DNA of 64,000 bases from Hymenobacter telluris (GCF_017313265.1 NZ_JAFLQZ010000004.1:372001-436000), one strand, 5' to 3'; shown: positions 26,227-36,636, numbered from the stretch's first letter. A program made the numbers and translations. Notes: a model not told the origin generated them from the letters alone.

Positions 26227-28686
26227 CTACTTCGCCGCCTGAATTTCCGCTACGGCCTGGTCAACCAGCGTGGTGGTGTGCGCGGCCGTGGGGCGGGTTG
26301 TGTGCTGTTGCTGCACCTGCCGCAATAGCCCAATCAGTCGGTTGGCATCAACGTAGGGTTTGTAGCGCACAGTCAGGTCTTTGATGCGGGTGATGCCTTC
26401 GGTTAAGGCTGCGGGGTCGTTGAGGCGGCCCAGGAACTCCGCTACGCCGGGCAGCATCCCGAAGCGGCCGTTCGGGTCGGCGGCATCGTACTTGGCCAGC
26501 ACCAGCGGCCATTGCGCGGGGCTGCCGGCGCGGCCATACACGCTCACCATGGCCACGGTTAAGGCGCCTTTGTTATCGGCCTCGAAAGCCGTGGTGCGGG
26601 CCAGGGCTTGCCGGGCATTTAGTTGCAGCAGCCCCTGAAGCGCCGCCCCCTGCACCCGGTACGATTTACTTTCCAGCGCCTGCTCGAACAGCTTGCTATA
26701 GCGTTTCTCCTTGAGCGTACCCAGCGCCGTGAGAGCAGCAGCCCGCACCGGCAGCGCCGAGTCGATGGCGGCCAGCCGGGCCAGAATGGGCGCGGCGGCG
26801 GTGCGCAGGGCGGGGTTTTGGAGGTCGAGCAGTTCAACAGCCATTTCGCGCAGGGCGGGCGAGGCGTCGGTGAGGCTGGCTACCAGAATTTGTTGGGCCT
26901 GCGGAGTAGCCAATTGCGTTTTGGCGGCGCTCAAGGCCTCGCGCCGGTCGAGGTAGTGCGGGGCGTGGCGGTACTGGTAGGCGAAGTCGGGCAGCGGCTT
27001 GTGGTCCTGCTTCTGCCACACCAAGGTCTTTTCGGCGTCCACGTTCACCAGGTCGGGCTTGCTGGCTAGTGGCATCCGAAAGGTTTGGGTGGCCTCGGTC
27101 ATGGTTACGCGCTGGCGCTGGGGCTGGCCGTTCACGTAGTAGTCGATGGCAAACGGCAGCTGAAAAGGGTCGCCGGGCTGGGTTTGCTTCACCGTCACGG
27201 CCTGGGTCTTTTGGGCAGCATCCCAGCTGTAGTCAATCGTGACGACGGGGTGGCCAGCGCGGTAATACCACTGATTGAAAAACCAGTTTAAATCCTGCCC
27301 CGACGCCTCTTCCAGCGCCAGCCGCAGCTGGTGCGGCTCCCCTACCCCAAACGCATTCTGGGTCAGGTAGCGCCGCAGGCCCGCAAAAAACACGTCGTTG
27401 CCGAGGTAGGTGCGCAGCATGTTCAGGATGCTGCCGCCCTTCTGGTAGGTCACGTTATCAAACATGTCCTCCTTGTCGGCGTACTGGTAGCGCGCCAGGT
27501 GCTTGTCATGGCTGCCGGGGGTGCGCAGGTAGTTACGCAGGCTCCGGTCGGCCTGGGCGGCGCCGGCATCGGGGCCGTAGGCGTGTTCGGCCCACAGCAC
27601 CTCGCTGAAGTTGGCAAACGACTCGTTCACGGTGAGGTTGCTCCAGCTTTCGGTGGTTACATAGTCGCCAAACCAGTGGTGAAACAGCTCGTGGGCCACT
27701 TCGCGCTCCACCAGCGTGTAGTCCCAGTCCAGTATCTCGCGGGCCGTGCCCTGGGCGTGCGGACCGAACAGCGAGGCCGTAGTATTTTCCATGGCTCCGG
27801 CTACGTAGTCGCGCACCACCACTTGGGCGTACTTGTTCCACGGATACTCCACGCCCAAGCGCTGTGAGAAGAACTCCAGCATGGCCGGCGTCTTACCGAA
27901 AATTGCCTGCGCCTGCCCGGCGTATTGGGGTTCCAGGTAGTAGCTCACTTCCTTACCGCGCCAGGTTTCCTTGTGGATTTTGAAGTCCCCGACGGCCATC
28001 ATGAACAGATAGGGCGCGTGGGGCAAATCCATCTGCCAGGTGTCGGTGCGCAGACCCGCGCCGGCGGGCTTCTGGCTGACCAAGGCGCCGTTGCTGAGCG
28101 TGACGTACTTGCTGGGCACCGTCAGGCTGATTTCCGAAGTGGTTTTCTGGTTGGGCTTGTCGATGGTCGGAAACCAGGTGGAGTTGGATTCCGATTCGCC
28201 CTGGGTCCAGATTTGTACTGGTTTGCCCGCCACGGCGCTATCCGGGTTGATGAAGTACAGGCCCTTGGCTCCGCCGATGGCCTCACTGCCTTTTAGCTTC
28301 AGCTCGTCGGGCTTGGCCGTGTATTCGATGTAGAGGGTGTACGTGGTGCCCGGCGCCACCGTCTTGCCCAGATTGACGCGCAGGTTGGTTTGGTCGTAGT
28401 CGAATTTCAGGGCCTGCTGCTGCTCCCCGTTTAGTAGGGCTACGCGCTTGATGTCCATGCCTTTGGCATCAAGCCGCAACGAGTCAGTAGGATAGCCGTG
28501 GGGCTTGAGCGTCACCCATTCTTTGCCATAGAGGTAGCGTTTGGTGTAATCAAAGCGCACGTCCAGCTTGGTGTGCACCAGGTCGTTGATTTTGCGCGGA
28601 GTAGCGCGGTAATTGGTGGCCGGCGTTTGAGCCACGGCGAATGTGGCCCCAATCAGGCAGCCGGTAAGCAGGAGTATATGGCGCAT
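26227..28686 (-). CDS. M1-family zinc aminopeptidase
   Basis: A secreted metallopeptidase of about 819 aa with signal peptide (MRHILLLTGCLIGATFAVA-Q). The substrate-binding GAMEN motif (AGAMENTTAS) and zinc motif HELFHHW followed by NESFANFSE (third ligand Glu) are all present, so the enzyme should be active. The N-terminal domain and central catalytic region match aminopeptidase N/leukotriene-A4-hydrolase-like proteins, and the C-terminal third (from about residue 620) is an HEAT-like helical repeat. It probably trims peptides in the periplasm or outside. The start at 28686 was set by the signal peptide. Confidence 0.92.
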   Translation of the reverse strand: MRHILLLTGCLIGATFAVAQTPATNYRATPRKINDLVHTKLDVRFDYTKRYLYGKEWVTLKPHGYPTDSLRLDAKGMDIKRVALLNGEQQQALKFDYDQTNLRVNLGKTVAPGTTYTLYIEYTAKPDELKLKGSEAIGGAKGLYFINPDSAVAGKPVQIWTQGESESNSTWFPTIDKPNQKTTSEISLTVPSKYVTLSNGALVSQKPAGAGLRTDTWQMDLPHAPYLFMMAVGDFKIHKETWRGKEVSYYLEPQYAGQAQAIFGKTPAMLEFFSQRLGVEYPWNKYAQVVVRDYVAGAMENTTASLFGPHAQGTAREILDWDYTLVEREVAHELFHHWFGDYVTTESWSNLTVNESFANFSEVLWAEHAYGPDAGAAQADRSLRNYLRTPGSHDKHLARYQYADKEDMFDNVTYQKGGSILNMLRTYLGNDVFFAGLRRYLTQNAFGVGEPHQLRLALEEASGQDLNWFFNQWYYRAGHPVVTIDYSWDAAQKTQAVTVKQTQPGDPFQLPFAIDYYVNGQPQRQRVTMTEATQTFRMPLASKPDLVNVDAEKTLVWQKQDHKPLPDFAYQYRHAPHYLDRREALSAAKTQLATPQAQQILVASLTDASPALREMAVELLDLQNPALRTAAAPILARLAAIDSALPVRAAALTALGTLKEKRYSKLFEQALESKSYRVQGAALQGLLQLNARQALARTTAFEADNKGALTVAMVSVYGRAGSPAQWPLVLAKYDAADPNGRFGMLPGVAEFLGRLNDPAALTEGITRIKDLTVRYKPYVDANRLIGLLRQVQQQHTTRPTAAHTTTLVDQAVAEIQAAK

Positions 28687-28829
28687 AGCAGCAGCAAGGT
28701 ATAACGCCTTGCGTCCTCCCAGATAGCAACGCCCTGGCAACAGTTGCCCGGCTCGCGCAAAATGACGGTCTTTATTAGAGTGCGGTATAGCTATGCCGGC
28801 CTTGGTGTAGTCCGATTTTGTACTAATTG

Positions 28830-28862
28830 AAAAAGCCGCCACCCATCTGGACAGCGGCTTTT
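28830..28862 (-). terminator. Intrinsic terminator of the giant secreted-protein gene
   Basis: On the minus strand AAAAGCCGC and GCGGCTTTTT pair around a 14-nt loop, 25 bp after the stop at 28888. Confidence 0.82.
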
Positions 28863-28887
28863 CATATGGTTTGAAAGTACTGGCTAC

Positions 28888-31800
28888 TTAGTTTTTCACG
28901 AAGCGGCGGGTTTGCTGGATGCCATTTTCGCCGGTTACTTTCAACAAGTAGGCGCCCAGCGGCAGCTTCGTTACGTCAAGCGTAGCGCCCAGGCTGCTGT
29001 CCAGCGCTTTGGTCAGGACCAGCGCGCCGGTGGTCGAGTAAACCGTTACCTGACCTTTTTGCACGGCGGCCGTTAGCGTGAGGTGCAGTAGGTCGGCGGC
29101 GGGGTTGGGGTAGAGCGTCAGCTCGGGCGCGGCAGTGCTCTGCCCGAAGCGCACTACCTGCACTGGCGTGTAGTTGACGGTGCCATCGAGGTCTACCTGC
29201 TTGAGGCGGTAGTAGAGCGTGCTGGCAACGGCAGCGGCCTTGGCATCGGTGAAGCTGTACTGCTGCCGGGTGTTGCTGGTGCCACGGCCAGCTACCGCAC
29301 CTGCTTTCTGGAAGCTGCGGCCATCGGCGGAGCGCTCTACCTCGAACCCGGCATTGTCTTTCTCGGTGGCCGTGGCCCAGGTCAGCAGAGCATCGTTACC
29401 TTTTGCCACCGCCTCGAAGCTGGCCAAGGTAACCGGCAACGGACGGGCCCCGATAGTGAACGTCACGGGCTGGGTGGTTACGCCGCCAAACTCGTCGGTG
29501 GTGGCCACGGCTATGGTGTAGGTACCGGACGCCAGCAGCAACCGGTTGGCAACGGTTACGCGGCCAGTGGTGGCGTTGAGGATGGTACCGGCGGGCAGGG
29601 TATTGCTGCCCGAGGCCAGCGCCGCCGAGCGGATACCGTTGTCGGTAACTTCAGAAGCAGCGTTGTACTCGCCGCCGTTAGCGTCGAAGGCGCTGGTCAG
29701 CACGTCGCCGTTCTGGTACGGCACGGCGCCGCCTTTCACCGGACCAGCCGTAAACAAGGCCACGTTGTCTTGGCCAACTGGCAGCACGTAGGCAGTAGCG
29801 GCCGACGTAGCGGGCATGGCTGAGTTATCGGTGGCGGTGTAGGTGAAGTAGGCGTTGCCTATGAAGTTCTGGCCGTTGGTATTGAGCGGGTCAGCAGGGT
29901 TGCTGTACGGCCGGAAATAGAGCTTATCAGCATCGGTAGCGGTAATTACTTGCCCGGCACTTACGGCCGTGAAGCTTGCTCCATCGGCACTGAAATACAG
30001 ATTGCCTTGCGTAGCGCCTGGCACCGATGCTACCGTGAACGAGGCAATAGAGCCATCGGCATCCTGGGCGCTCAGCGGCGACAGACGCAGGTACGAATCG
30101 GCGGTGTTACCGTCGGGAGCGGTGAGGCTATTTACGATGGTGTTGGCCACCGGCGTCAGGTTGGCGAGGTTGGTGGTATACGTCTGGGTATCGTCGGTGG
30201 CGCTTTGCGTTGAGGTGGTTGTGACGGTACCGGTTACGGGGTACGAGGCCATACCAGCCGGCGCCGGGAACGTAACGGTATACGCGGCCGAAGCGGCCTG
30301 ACCGGCTTCCAGCGTACCAATGGCCGGGAACGTTACGGCACCAGTAGCTGGCACGTAGGTTCCGCCGCCCGATACGCTAACGGTAGCGGGATTGAGGTTG
30401 GCAGGAATCTGGGCCGAGAAAACCACCCCCTGCGCTGCCGAAGGGCCGTCGTTGAGGGCGCGTAGCAGGTAGGTAACCGGCTGTCCGGCCACCACCGAGC
30501 CCGTCAGCACCGAGGCTTGCGTGCTTGGCCCCCGCACGATGGAGCGCAGGTTCAGGGCCGGCGTTACGGTTACGCTCGACACGCTGGTGTTGTTGGTTGG
30601 TGTACCGTCGCTGTTGTCGGAATTCACGCTGGCTACGGCCGTCAACGGCCCCGTGCCGGGCGCTGTTACCATGATAGTATTGGTGAAGGCATTTGTGCTG
30701 CCCACGCCCTGCAAGGCATATTCCCAACTTACAATACCCGAGGCGGGGTCGTAGGTACCACCGTTGGAAACGGTTACGGAACCGGCCGCTAGCTGGGCTG
30801 GCAACGCTACGCGCTGCACTACGGTAGTGGCCGCCGCCGGGCCGCTGTTGGTGGTCGTGACGGTGAACGTAACTGGCTGCCCGGTTACCTGGCTCGTTAC
30901 GTTGGCTTGCACAGTGGTAGCCATGTCTACGATAACCGCCCCCGAGCGCAACACACTGGTAGTGGTGGTAGCAGCGTTGTTGACGCGGTTCAGGTCGTTG
31001 GTGCCCGTAGTTACGCTGGCCACAGCCGTGGCCGTAATGGCCGCTACGTCGGGCGCGCTGAAGGTGATGGTGCTAATTGTAGCACCGCTGGCGCCTACTG
31101 GCACGTTGGTTTGGGTGGGCAGGGTCACGAGGCCATTGGCAGCATCATAGGCATTGGCAAGCACTGCACCGGCCGCGTCGCGCACTACTACGTTGGTCAG
31201 GTTCACGGGCAGATACACGCTTGTTGACACGCTGCTGGCCGGCGAGGTACCTGCGTTGCGAACATCAACCGAGTATACCACCGGCGTACCGTTCACGGCC
31301 GTGGCCGGCCCGGAAATACGAGCTACCACATCCGAGGCGGCGGTAGTAGCTACCGTAATGGTGCTGCTGTTATTGGCGGGAGTGTTGTCGGCCGAGGTGG
31401 TAGTGGCATAGCCAACCGCCGGGAAAGAAGTGGCCGGGGCATCAAACGACACCGTGTTGGTTACGGACTGGCCGGGAGTTAGCGAGCTAATCACCGGATA
31501 CGCCAGCAGCGCTTGGTTGGGTTGTACATCCAGGGTCCCCACCGAAGTTGGTAGCGTGTTGTTGGTGTAGGTCAGGTTGGCTACGGCCGGCGGCATGCGC
31601 ACAAACTGCTGCACGTTGGCGGCCGGCATCAGGCCTTTGTTGGTGGTGGTAATGGTGTACGTTACGCGCTGGCCGGCCGTAACGGTGGCCGGACCAGCTA
31701 CCGTAGTTACCACGTCGGTGGTGGGGTTGACGGTTACCATGCTGGCAATATTGTTGTCGGCTGGTACGGGGTCGGGGGTGGCAGTGGTGGCGCTGGCATG

Positions 31801-34791
31801 GAGCAGCAGCGGCCCGAAACCCGGAGCGGGTAGTTGCACCGAGTTGGTGGCAGCAGCACCGCTGGCCAAGCTCAAAGGCGCGCTCCAGCTTACTACGCCG
31901 GTTGCTGGGTTGTAGGTACCACCGTTGGAAATGGTTAGGGTAGCAGGGTTCAAATCGGCGGGCAACGACAAACGCGGCTGTACCGCTGTAGCAGTACCGG
32001 GGCCGGCATTGCTGCTGGTCAGCGTCAGGGTTAGTGGCGCCCCGGCCGCAATATTTGCCACGGCATCTCCACTGCTGGTAGTGGTAAGCGTTGAGTACAC
32101 GCTGGCCGCGGTGCCCGTGGCTGGGCTGAGCACAGTAGAAGCAGTAGCGCTGTTGTTGCCGGTTGACGTCTCCCCTGCCAAAGCTGGCACCGTAGCCGTA
32201 GCCGTAACCGTGCCGGCGGCGGCGTCCATCAAGCTGATGGTATTGTTACGGCTCTGGCCCGCTGGAATGTCTTGGGCCGGGAATGTTACAACGGTAGTAT
32301 TGCTCCCACTGTTATACACTGCGGTTCCCATGTTGGAAATAAACAGCCCCTTCTGGTTGCCGGCCAACGACACCGTTTGTACCACTCCGGTAGCAGCGGC
32401 CGGGCCAGCATTGCGGGTAACCACGCTGAACGTAAACGGCGTACCAGCGCCAGCGGTGGCCGGGCTGCTGATGGTGGTACTCAAGTCGAAGGCCGAGCTG
32501 ATGTTCACCGTTACAACTGCCGTATTATCGGCCGTATTCAAATCAGCAGTGCCAGCGGCCACAGCGGCGGTACCCGTGAAAGGACCATTGCCCGGCGCAT
32601 TGAATGTGACGCTATTTGTGGCGCTACCGTTGCTCGCCAGCGAAGCTACTGTTGGGAAGGTAACCAGGCCCGTAGCCGCATCGTAGCTGCCCCCATTCGA
32701 GAAAGTAAGGGCGCCGTTGGAGCCCGTGCCGGTTAGGCCGGCGGGTAGTTGCACGGTTGGGGCCACGCCGTCAACTGAGATAGTACCGTTGTTGGTGGTT
32801 TGCACCGTGAAAGTTACCGGCTGCCCGGCGGCCACGGTGGCATTGTTGGCAGGCGCCGTTACACGCACGGCCAGGTCGGCGGTGGGTTGCTGCACGGTTA
32901 CTACCAGGCTGGCGGGGTTGGTGGGCGCCCCGCTACCGTCCAGCACTACATACGACGTAACGGCGGTGCCTACAAAACCCGCTACGGGAGTGAACGTGAC
33001 GCCCCCCGTGCTAGGGTTTACGGTAAACGTGCCCTGGTTGGCAAGGGTGCGGGTGCTCTGCGTTCCGGCCTGCGTGGGGTCAATATCAATAGAGCCGGGG
33101 TTGAACGAGTTGTTGCTGTCGGTATCCAAGTCGTTAGCCAGCACATTCACGGTAGCAGCTACCTCGCGGGTGGTGGTGGCGGCATCGGCAATAGCCGTTG
33201 GGGCCAGGTTGCACGAGCCGAAGTACACGTCGTCTACGGCCAGGTCGTTGCCGCCAATGGCGGTGCTCACGTTCCGGATTTCCAGCACTGCCTGGGTGTT
33301 ATTGCCCGAGAACCACACGTCGGAGAAAGAGAACCACGTATCCGGCGACCGTTCGGCCTTGATCGTGCCCGATATCGATTCGCCGTTGATAACAAAACCC
33401 ATTTCCGGAATACCATCCCCGGTAGTTGAGGCGGGTGGTGGCAGCAGGTTGTTGAAGAAGGCCGAGAACGTGTAATAGCGGTTCGGCTGCACGGTCACCG
33501 TCTGCGAGTAGAACGTGCGGATGGCCGATGCGCCGTTTACAATCAGGAAGTTATCATTGGCCACGCCTGCCGTGTGGCCCGTACCCTGGAAGTTGGGGTG
33601 GTAGGTGTTGGCATTGGAACCCACCGTGTAGGTCCCTTCCGGATACACCCCAGAGTTGGTATTGCCAGTATAGCCCGAGGCTACGTAGCGGTAAGTGGTG
33701 GAAAAGCCCGTGTTGCCGGCGTTGAAATCAGCATTGGCCAGCAGGTTGGAACCCGAAGCCGAAGTGCAAGCCGTGTTGGTGCTATACACGCGCAGGTTGA
33801 CGGTAGCCGTGCTTGAGCACAACGACGTATTGCTCGTTGTGGAGTTGCAGACGCGGTATGTGAAGCTGTCGGGACCGGTGTAGTTGGTATTGGGTGAGTA
33901 GCGGTAAGTACCGTCTGGGTTGAACGTTACGCTACCACGCGTCGGGCTGGTCAGCAACGACGCCGTGAAAGGATTCTGCTCCTCATCATAATCATTGAGC
34001 ACCACGTTGCCATTAACAGTGGTGTTGAGAGGCACGTCGCGCGAGTCGTTCTTGGCTACGGGCTGCACTTTGCACCACGTCATCTGGCTGATACCGATGG
34101 CCTGTTGGCTGGGATTTGCAATGGCTGTCCCGTTGCTATAGGTAACCACCAGCCGGGTTAAGGCCACCGGAAAGCTGACCGTCACCAGCCCGGTGTTGTT
34201 GCTGGTGTTGCTGATGTCGGCTGCGCCGGTTACCGTGTTGCCGGATACGGTTTGGTAGGTTGTGCTGTACGCGAAGCTGCTGGCAGGCAGGCTTACGAGG
34301 TTGCCATTCACATCATACCCATCCAGCCGCACCTCATCGATAAAGCCAGGCGTAGCTCCGGTGGCTTTGTCGATATCCTGTAGCGTGATAGTGTAATTAT
34401 ATAATGGCCGGCTGAAAGCGAAAGTGACGGAAGCACTTTTGGCGGCATTCGACGAATAGTCGGCAAACCATTCCAAGGTGTTGTAATCAAGCTGCCGGCT
34501 TTCGTCTCCGAGCCCCAATAAGCCGCCATACTGGCGCACTTGGAGGTAGCTGGCCGGGGAACTGGCAGAAGCACTGTAGCTTCCGGGCGTTACATCGGTT
34601 GGGGTGCCGCCAATGTTGCTACCGAGAGGGTTGGCCAGATTAGGAGCCGTTGTTACGTCCCAATCTTCGCCGTTTCGGCTCCCAAAATCCAGCGTGGTGG
34701 TAGCGCCAGCTGGGCATTGCGCCTGCACAACACCATGGGTAAGGGTTAACCACCCCAACAGCAGTAAGGATAGGCGTAAGGTTGTTTTCAT
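28888..34791 (-). CDS. Giant secreted DUF11-repeat protein with T9SS sorting domain
   Basis: About 1967 aa, signal peptide at the N-terminus (MKTTLRLSLLLLGWLTLTHGVVQAQ). Regions in order: an N-terminal domain of unknown fold (about 30-260); a bacterial Ig-like/cadherin-like segment (PVAKNDSRDVPLNTTVNGNVVLNDYD); a jelly-roll-like region starting SGSNLLANADFNAGNTGF; another VNVLANDLDTD module; at least seven DUF11-type repeats of about 120 aa (for example DLAVRVTAPANNATVAAGQPVTFTV and DVVTTVAGPATVTAGQRVTYTI); a cadherin-like module; and a C-terminal type IX secretion sorting domain (TLYPNPAADLLHL ... GAYLLKVTGENGIQQTRRFVKN). It is probably displayed on the surface or released, as an adhesin or matrix protein. 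The start at 34791 follows from the signal peptide. Confidence 0.9.
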   Translation of the reverse strand: MKTTLRLSLLLLGWLTLTHGVVQAQCPAGATTTLDFGSRNGEDWDVTTAPNLANPLGSNIGGTPTDVTPGSYSASASSPASYLQVRQYGGLLGLGDESRQLDYNTLEWFADYSSNAAKSASVTFAFSRPLYNYTITLQDIDKATGATPGFIDEVRLDGYDVNGNLVSLPASSFAYSTTYQTVSGNTVTGAADISNTSNNTGLVTVSFPVALTRLVVTYSNGTAIANPSQQAIGISQMTWCKVQPVAKNDSRDVPLNTTVNGNVVLNDYDEEQNPFTASLLTSPTRGSVTFNPDGTYRYSPNTNYTGPDSFTYRVCNSTTSNTSLCSSTATVNLRVYSTNTACTSASGSNLLANADFNAGNTGFSTTYRYVASGYTGNTNSGVYPEGTYTVGSNANTYHPNFQGTGHTAGVANDNFLIVNGASAIRTFYSQTVTVQPNRYYTFSAFFNNLLPPPASTTGDGIPEMGFVINGESISGTIKAERSPDTWFSFSDVWFSGNNTQAVLEIRNVSTAIGGNDLAVDDVYFGSCNLAPTAIADAATTTREVAATVNVLANDLDTDSNNSFNPGSIDIDPTQAGTQSTRTLANQGTFTVNPSTGGVTFTPVAGFVGTAVTSYVVLDGSGAPTNPASLVVTVQQPTADLAVRVTAPANNATVAAGQPVTFTVQTTNNGTISVDGVAPTVQLPAGLTGTGSNGALTFSNGGSYDAATGLVTFPTVASLASNGSATNSVTFNAPGNGPFTGTAAVAAGTADLNTADNTAVVTVNISSAFDLSTTISSPATAGAGTPFTFSVVTRNAGPAAATGVVQTVSLAGNQKGLFISNMGTAVYNSGSNTTVVTFPAQDIPAGQSRNNTISLMDAAAGTVTATATVPALAGETSTGNNSATASTVLSPATGTAASVYSTLTTTSSGDAVANIAAGAPLTLTLTSSNAGPGTATAVQPRLSLPADLNPATLTISNGGTYNPATGVVSWSAPLSLASGAAATNSVQLPAPGFGPLLLHASATTATPDPVPADNNIASMVTVNPTTDVVTTVAGPATVTAGQRVTYTITTTNKGLMPAANVQQFVRMPPAVANLTYTNNTLPTSVGTLDVQPNQALLAYPVISSLTPGQSVTNTVSFDAPATSFPAVGYATTTSADNTPANNSSTITVATTAASDVVARISGPATAVNGTPVVYSVDVRNAGTSPASSVSTSVYLPVNLTNVVVRDAAGAVLANAYDAANGLVTLPTQTNVPVGASGATISTITFSAPDVAAITATAVASVTTGTNDLNRVNNAATTTTSVLRSGAVIVDMATTVQANVTSQVTGQPVTFTVTTTNSGPAAATTVVQRVALPAQLAAGSVTVSNGGTYDPASGIVSWEYALQGVGSTNAFTNTIMVTAPGTGPLTAVASVNSDNSDGTPTNNTSVSSVTVTPALNLRSIVRGPSTQASVLTGSVVAGQPVTYLLRALNDGPSAAQGVVFSAQIPANLNPATVSVSGGGTYVPATGAVTFPAIGTLEAGQAASAAYTVTFPAPAGMASYPVTGTVTTTSTQSATDDTQTYTTNLANLTPVANTIVNSLTAPDGNTADSYLRLSPLSAQDADGSIASFTVASVPGATQGNLYFSADGASFTAVSAGQVITATDADKLYFRPYSNPADPLNTNGQNFIGNAYFTYTATDNSAMPATSAATAYVLPVGQDNVALFTAGPVKGGAVPYQNGDVLTSAFDANGGEYNAASEVTDNGIRSAALASGSNTLPAGTILNATTGRVTVANRLLLASGTYTIAVATTDEFGGVTTQPVTFTIGARPLPVTLASFEAVAKGNDALLTWATATEKDNAGFEVERSADGRSFQKAGAVAGRGTSNTRQQYSFTDAKAAAVASTLYYRLKQVDLDGTVNYTPVQVVRFGQSTAAPELTLYPNPAADLLHLTLTAAVQKGQVTVYSTTGALVLTKALDSSLGATLDVTKLPLGAYLLKVTGENGIQQTRRFVKN

Positions 34792-35350
34792 AAGTGAAAT
34801 GAATCGAGGAATTAACAATCCGGATAACCTGCTACTCACCAACCTCCTGCCCAAACAGTTCTTGCCTTCTCCGCATCAGACGCTCCTATTCACTTGATGA
34901 GTGCATAGGAGACAAGGTCATTGATTTTCACCCGCTACTCCTTCACGAAGATACTTTCACCTCAACTCAGTATCTTATTTTCATTCTATTCATCCCAAAA
35001 TAGAGCACTTATTCTCAATATAGTTTTGCCATACTCAGCCTTCCCCATTTTTAGACATAATGAATACTTGAAGCATTTAGTTAATTTGTTATTTTTTATA
35101 ATTATACAACTACAACAACTCGCCCGCCTTTATATCTCACCAACCATACATATAGCTATACAACAACTATTTGGCTTACATTCTTACCACCTTATATGTT
35201 TTCAAACACCACAGCTGCTCTGCAAAAGCATTCACAAGAAACCATTAGCTCATCTATAATATAACTATTACAATTTCCCTTTTTTAATTTTATTGAATAC
35301 TCAAAAGCACTTCTATCCAACACGCTTTATCATACAACCTATAATCCACG
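34792..35350. other. AT-rich intergenic region without a convincing gene
   Basis: About 560 bp, markedly AT-rich next to GC-rich neighbours. One 112-codon plus-strand frame at 34921 has no recognisable family and a composition simply reflecting AT-rich DNA, so I do not call it. An interrupted inverted repeat (CTCCTAT.CACT / AGTG.ATAGGAG) lies at 34883-34911, upstream of the giant secreted-protein gene, and could be an operator or leader hairpin. Confidence 0.5.
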
Positions 35351-35376
35351 AAAAACGCCAACCTGATCAGGTTGGC
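35351..35376 (-). terminator. Intrinsic terminator of the dioxygenase gene
   Basis: AACGCCAACCTGATCAGG.. is an almost perfect palindrome; on the minus strand it is followed by TTTTT, about 35 bp past the dioxygenase stop. Confidence 0.85.
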
Positions 35377-35406
35377 GTTGTACAATTTTTTATCCTATTA
35401 CATATA

Positions 35407-36306
35407 CTACCCCACTACAAAGGTGCGCATGCTCATCCCGCCGAAGCTTACTTCCTCATAGGCATGGTGAATAGCATCATCAGCCTCGGCTAGGGCCAGG
35501 CTGTAGAGCATTGGAATGTAGTGGTCGGGGGTGGGCACGGCCAGCGGGCCACTAGCGCCGGCTTGCTGGTAGTGTGCCAGTGCCAGCAAGTCGCGCTGGT
35601 CGATTTTCACTTTGGCCCACTCGTCAAATTCCTGTGCCCACGCGTAGGGGGTGGCGTCGTTCTGCATGAACTTGGGCATGCTCTGGCGCAGGTTGTGCAC
35701 AATGTTGCCGCTGCCCAAAATCAGAACACCCCGGCGGCGCAGAAACTGAAGCTGCCGGGCCAGCTCGGCGTGAAAGGTCATTGGCTTATGGTAATCAATG
35801 CTCAGCTGAAACACCGGAATGTCGGCTTCCGGGAAGATGTGGTGCAGCACGGTCCAGGTACCGTGGTCGAGGCCCCACTCATCGGTGGGGTGCGCGTCGG
35901 GCAGGGCAGCCAGCACTTCCTGGGCTACGTCGGGGGCGCCGGGCGCGGGATACTGCATAGCAAACAGTTCCTGCGGGAAGCCCCCGAAGTCGTGGATGGT
36001 TTCGGGCCGCTCATTCACGGCCACAAAGGTGCCGCGCGTGAGCCAGTGCGCTGATACTACCAGCACCGCCCGCGGCGGCTGCACATTGCGGATGTCGCGG
36101 CCCAGTTGGTGCAGCGTCTGGGTGAACGGGTTGTCGGCCAGCGCGTTCATCGGGGAGCCGTGCCCCACAAAAAGCACGGGCATTTTGCTGGTTTTCTGGA
36201 AGCTACTGGCGGTTTTATGGAGGTCTTGCAGGGAGTTCATGGCAGAGGCGAAAGGCAGCACCGCTAGTGTCTTCAGGAAGTCTTTGCGGTGCATAGGGTT
36301 CATCAT
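35407..36306 (-). CDS. ygiD: Extradiol ring-cleavage dioxygenase (DODA type)
   Basis: A 299-aa class III extradiol dioxygenase of the 4,5-DOPA dioxygenase/YgiD group. Metal-binding His residues appear in the expected places: VGHGSPMNAL, VVSAHWLTRG, and GSGNIVHNLRQ near the C-terminal half, with a YHKPM segment. A short N-terminal stretch (MHRKDFLKTLAVLPFASAM) precedes the domain and looks like a signal-type or Tat-like leader, an unusual addition for YgiD; the exact start (36306, 36303 or 36294) is uncertain. The substrate could be a catechol; no catechol pathway is nearby. Confidence 0.87.
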   Translation of the reverse strand: MMNPMHRKDFLKTLAVLPFASAMNSLQDLHKTASSFQKTSKMPVLFVGHGSPMNALADNPFTQTLHQLGRDIRNVQPPRAVLVVSAHWLTRGTFVAVNERPETIHDFGGFPQELFAMQYPAPGAPDVAQEVLAALPDAHPTDEWGLDHGTWTVLHHIFPEADIPVFQLSIDYHKPMTFHAELARQLQFLRRRGVLILGSGNIVHNLRQSMPKFMQNDATPYAWAQEFDEWAKVKIDQRDLLALAHYQQAGASGPLAVPTPDHYIPMLYSLALAEADDAIHHAYEEVSFGGMSMRTFVVG

Positions 36307-36636
36307 TTTTACTTAACAAAAATACCCCACCTACAGTAGCGGGGCCTTGATATAGGATAAGAAAGAAGAGTCATGCTTGCTTCACCACACCTAGAAAGCC
36401 TAGAACTCGTGGCCTACGGGGTGTTTGTTGCTGATGGTGAGCTAGTAGTTGTAGCTCACCAGATTTTGCACCTACTTATCCAGCCAAACACTTTCCTCTG
36501 AATGCGTAAAATCAGCTCTATCACCTACCTTTCTATTATTCAATTTCGCAACTTGCACAACAATACACCAGGCGACTATTGCTTAAGAAAATCCTGCAAT
36601 CATCCCTTCTAAAAGCTAGCCTATCCTGTTCATGTA
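36307..36636. other. Intergenic region upstream of the MoxR cassette
   Basis: 330 bp between divergent genes. On the minus strand TATTTTTG (36317-36324) is a possible -7 element for the dioxygenase. A perfect 9-bp inverted repeat GGTGAGCTA-N7-TAGCTCACC lies at 36436-36460, which may be an operator. TACCTTTC at 36526-36533 is a one-mismatch -7 candidate for the five-gene cassette. I see no gene here. Confidence 0.5.

Noticed and set aside
34921..35259. 112-codon plus-strand frame in an AT-rich gap
   Set aside because: No recognisable domain, a Phe/Ile/Leu-rich random composition typical of AT-rich noncoding DNA, and no promoter or partner gene.
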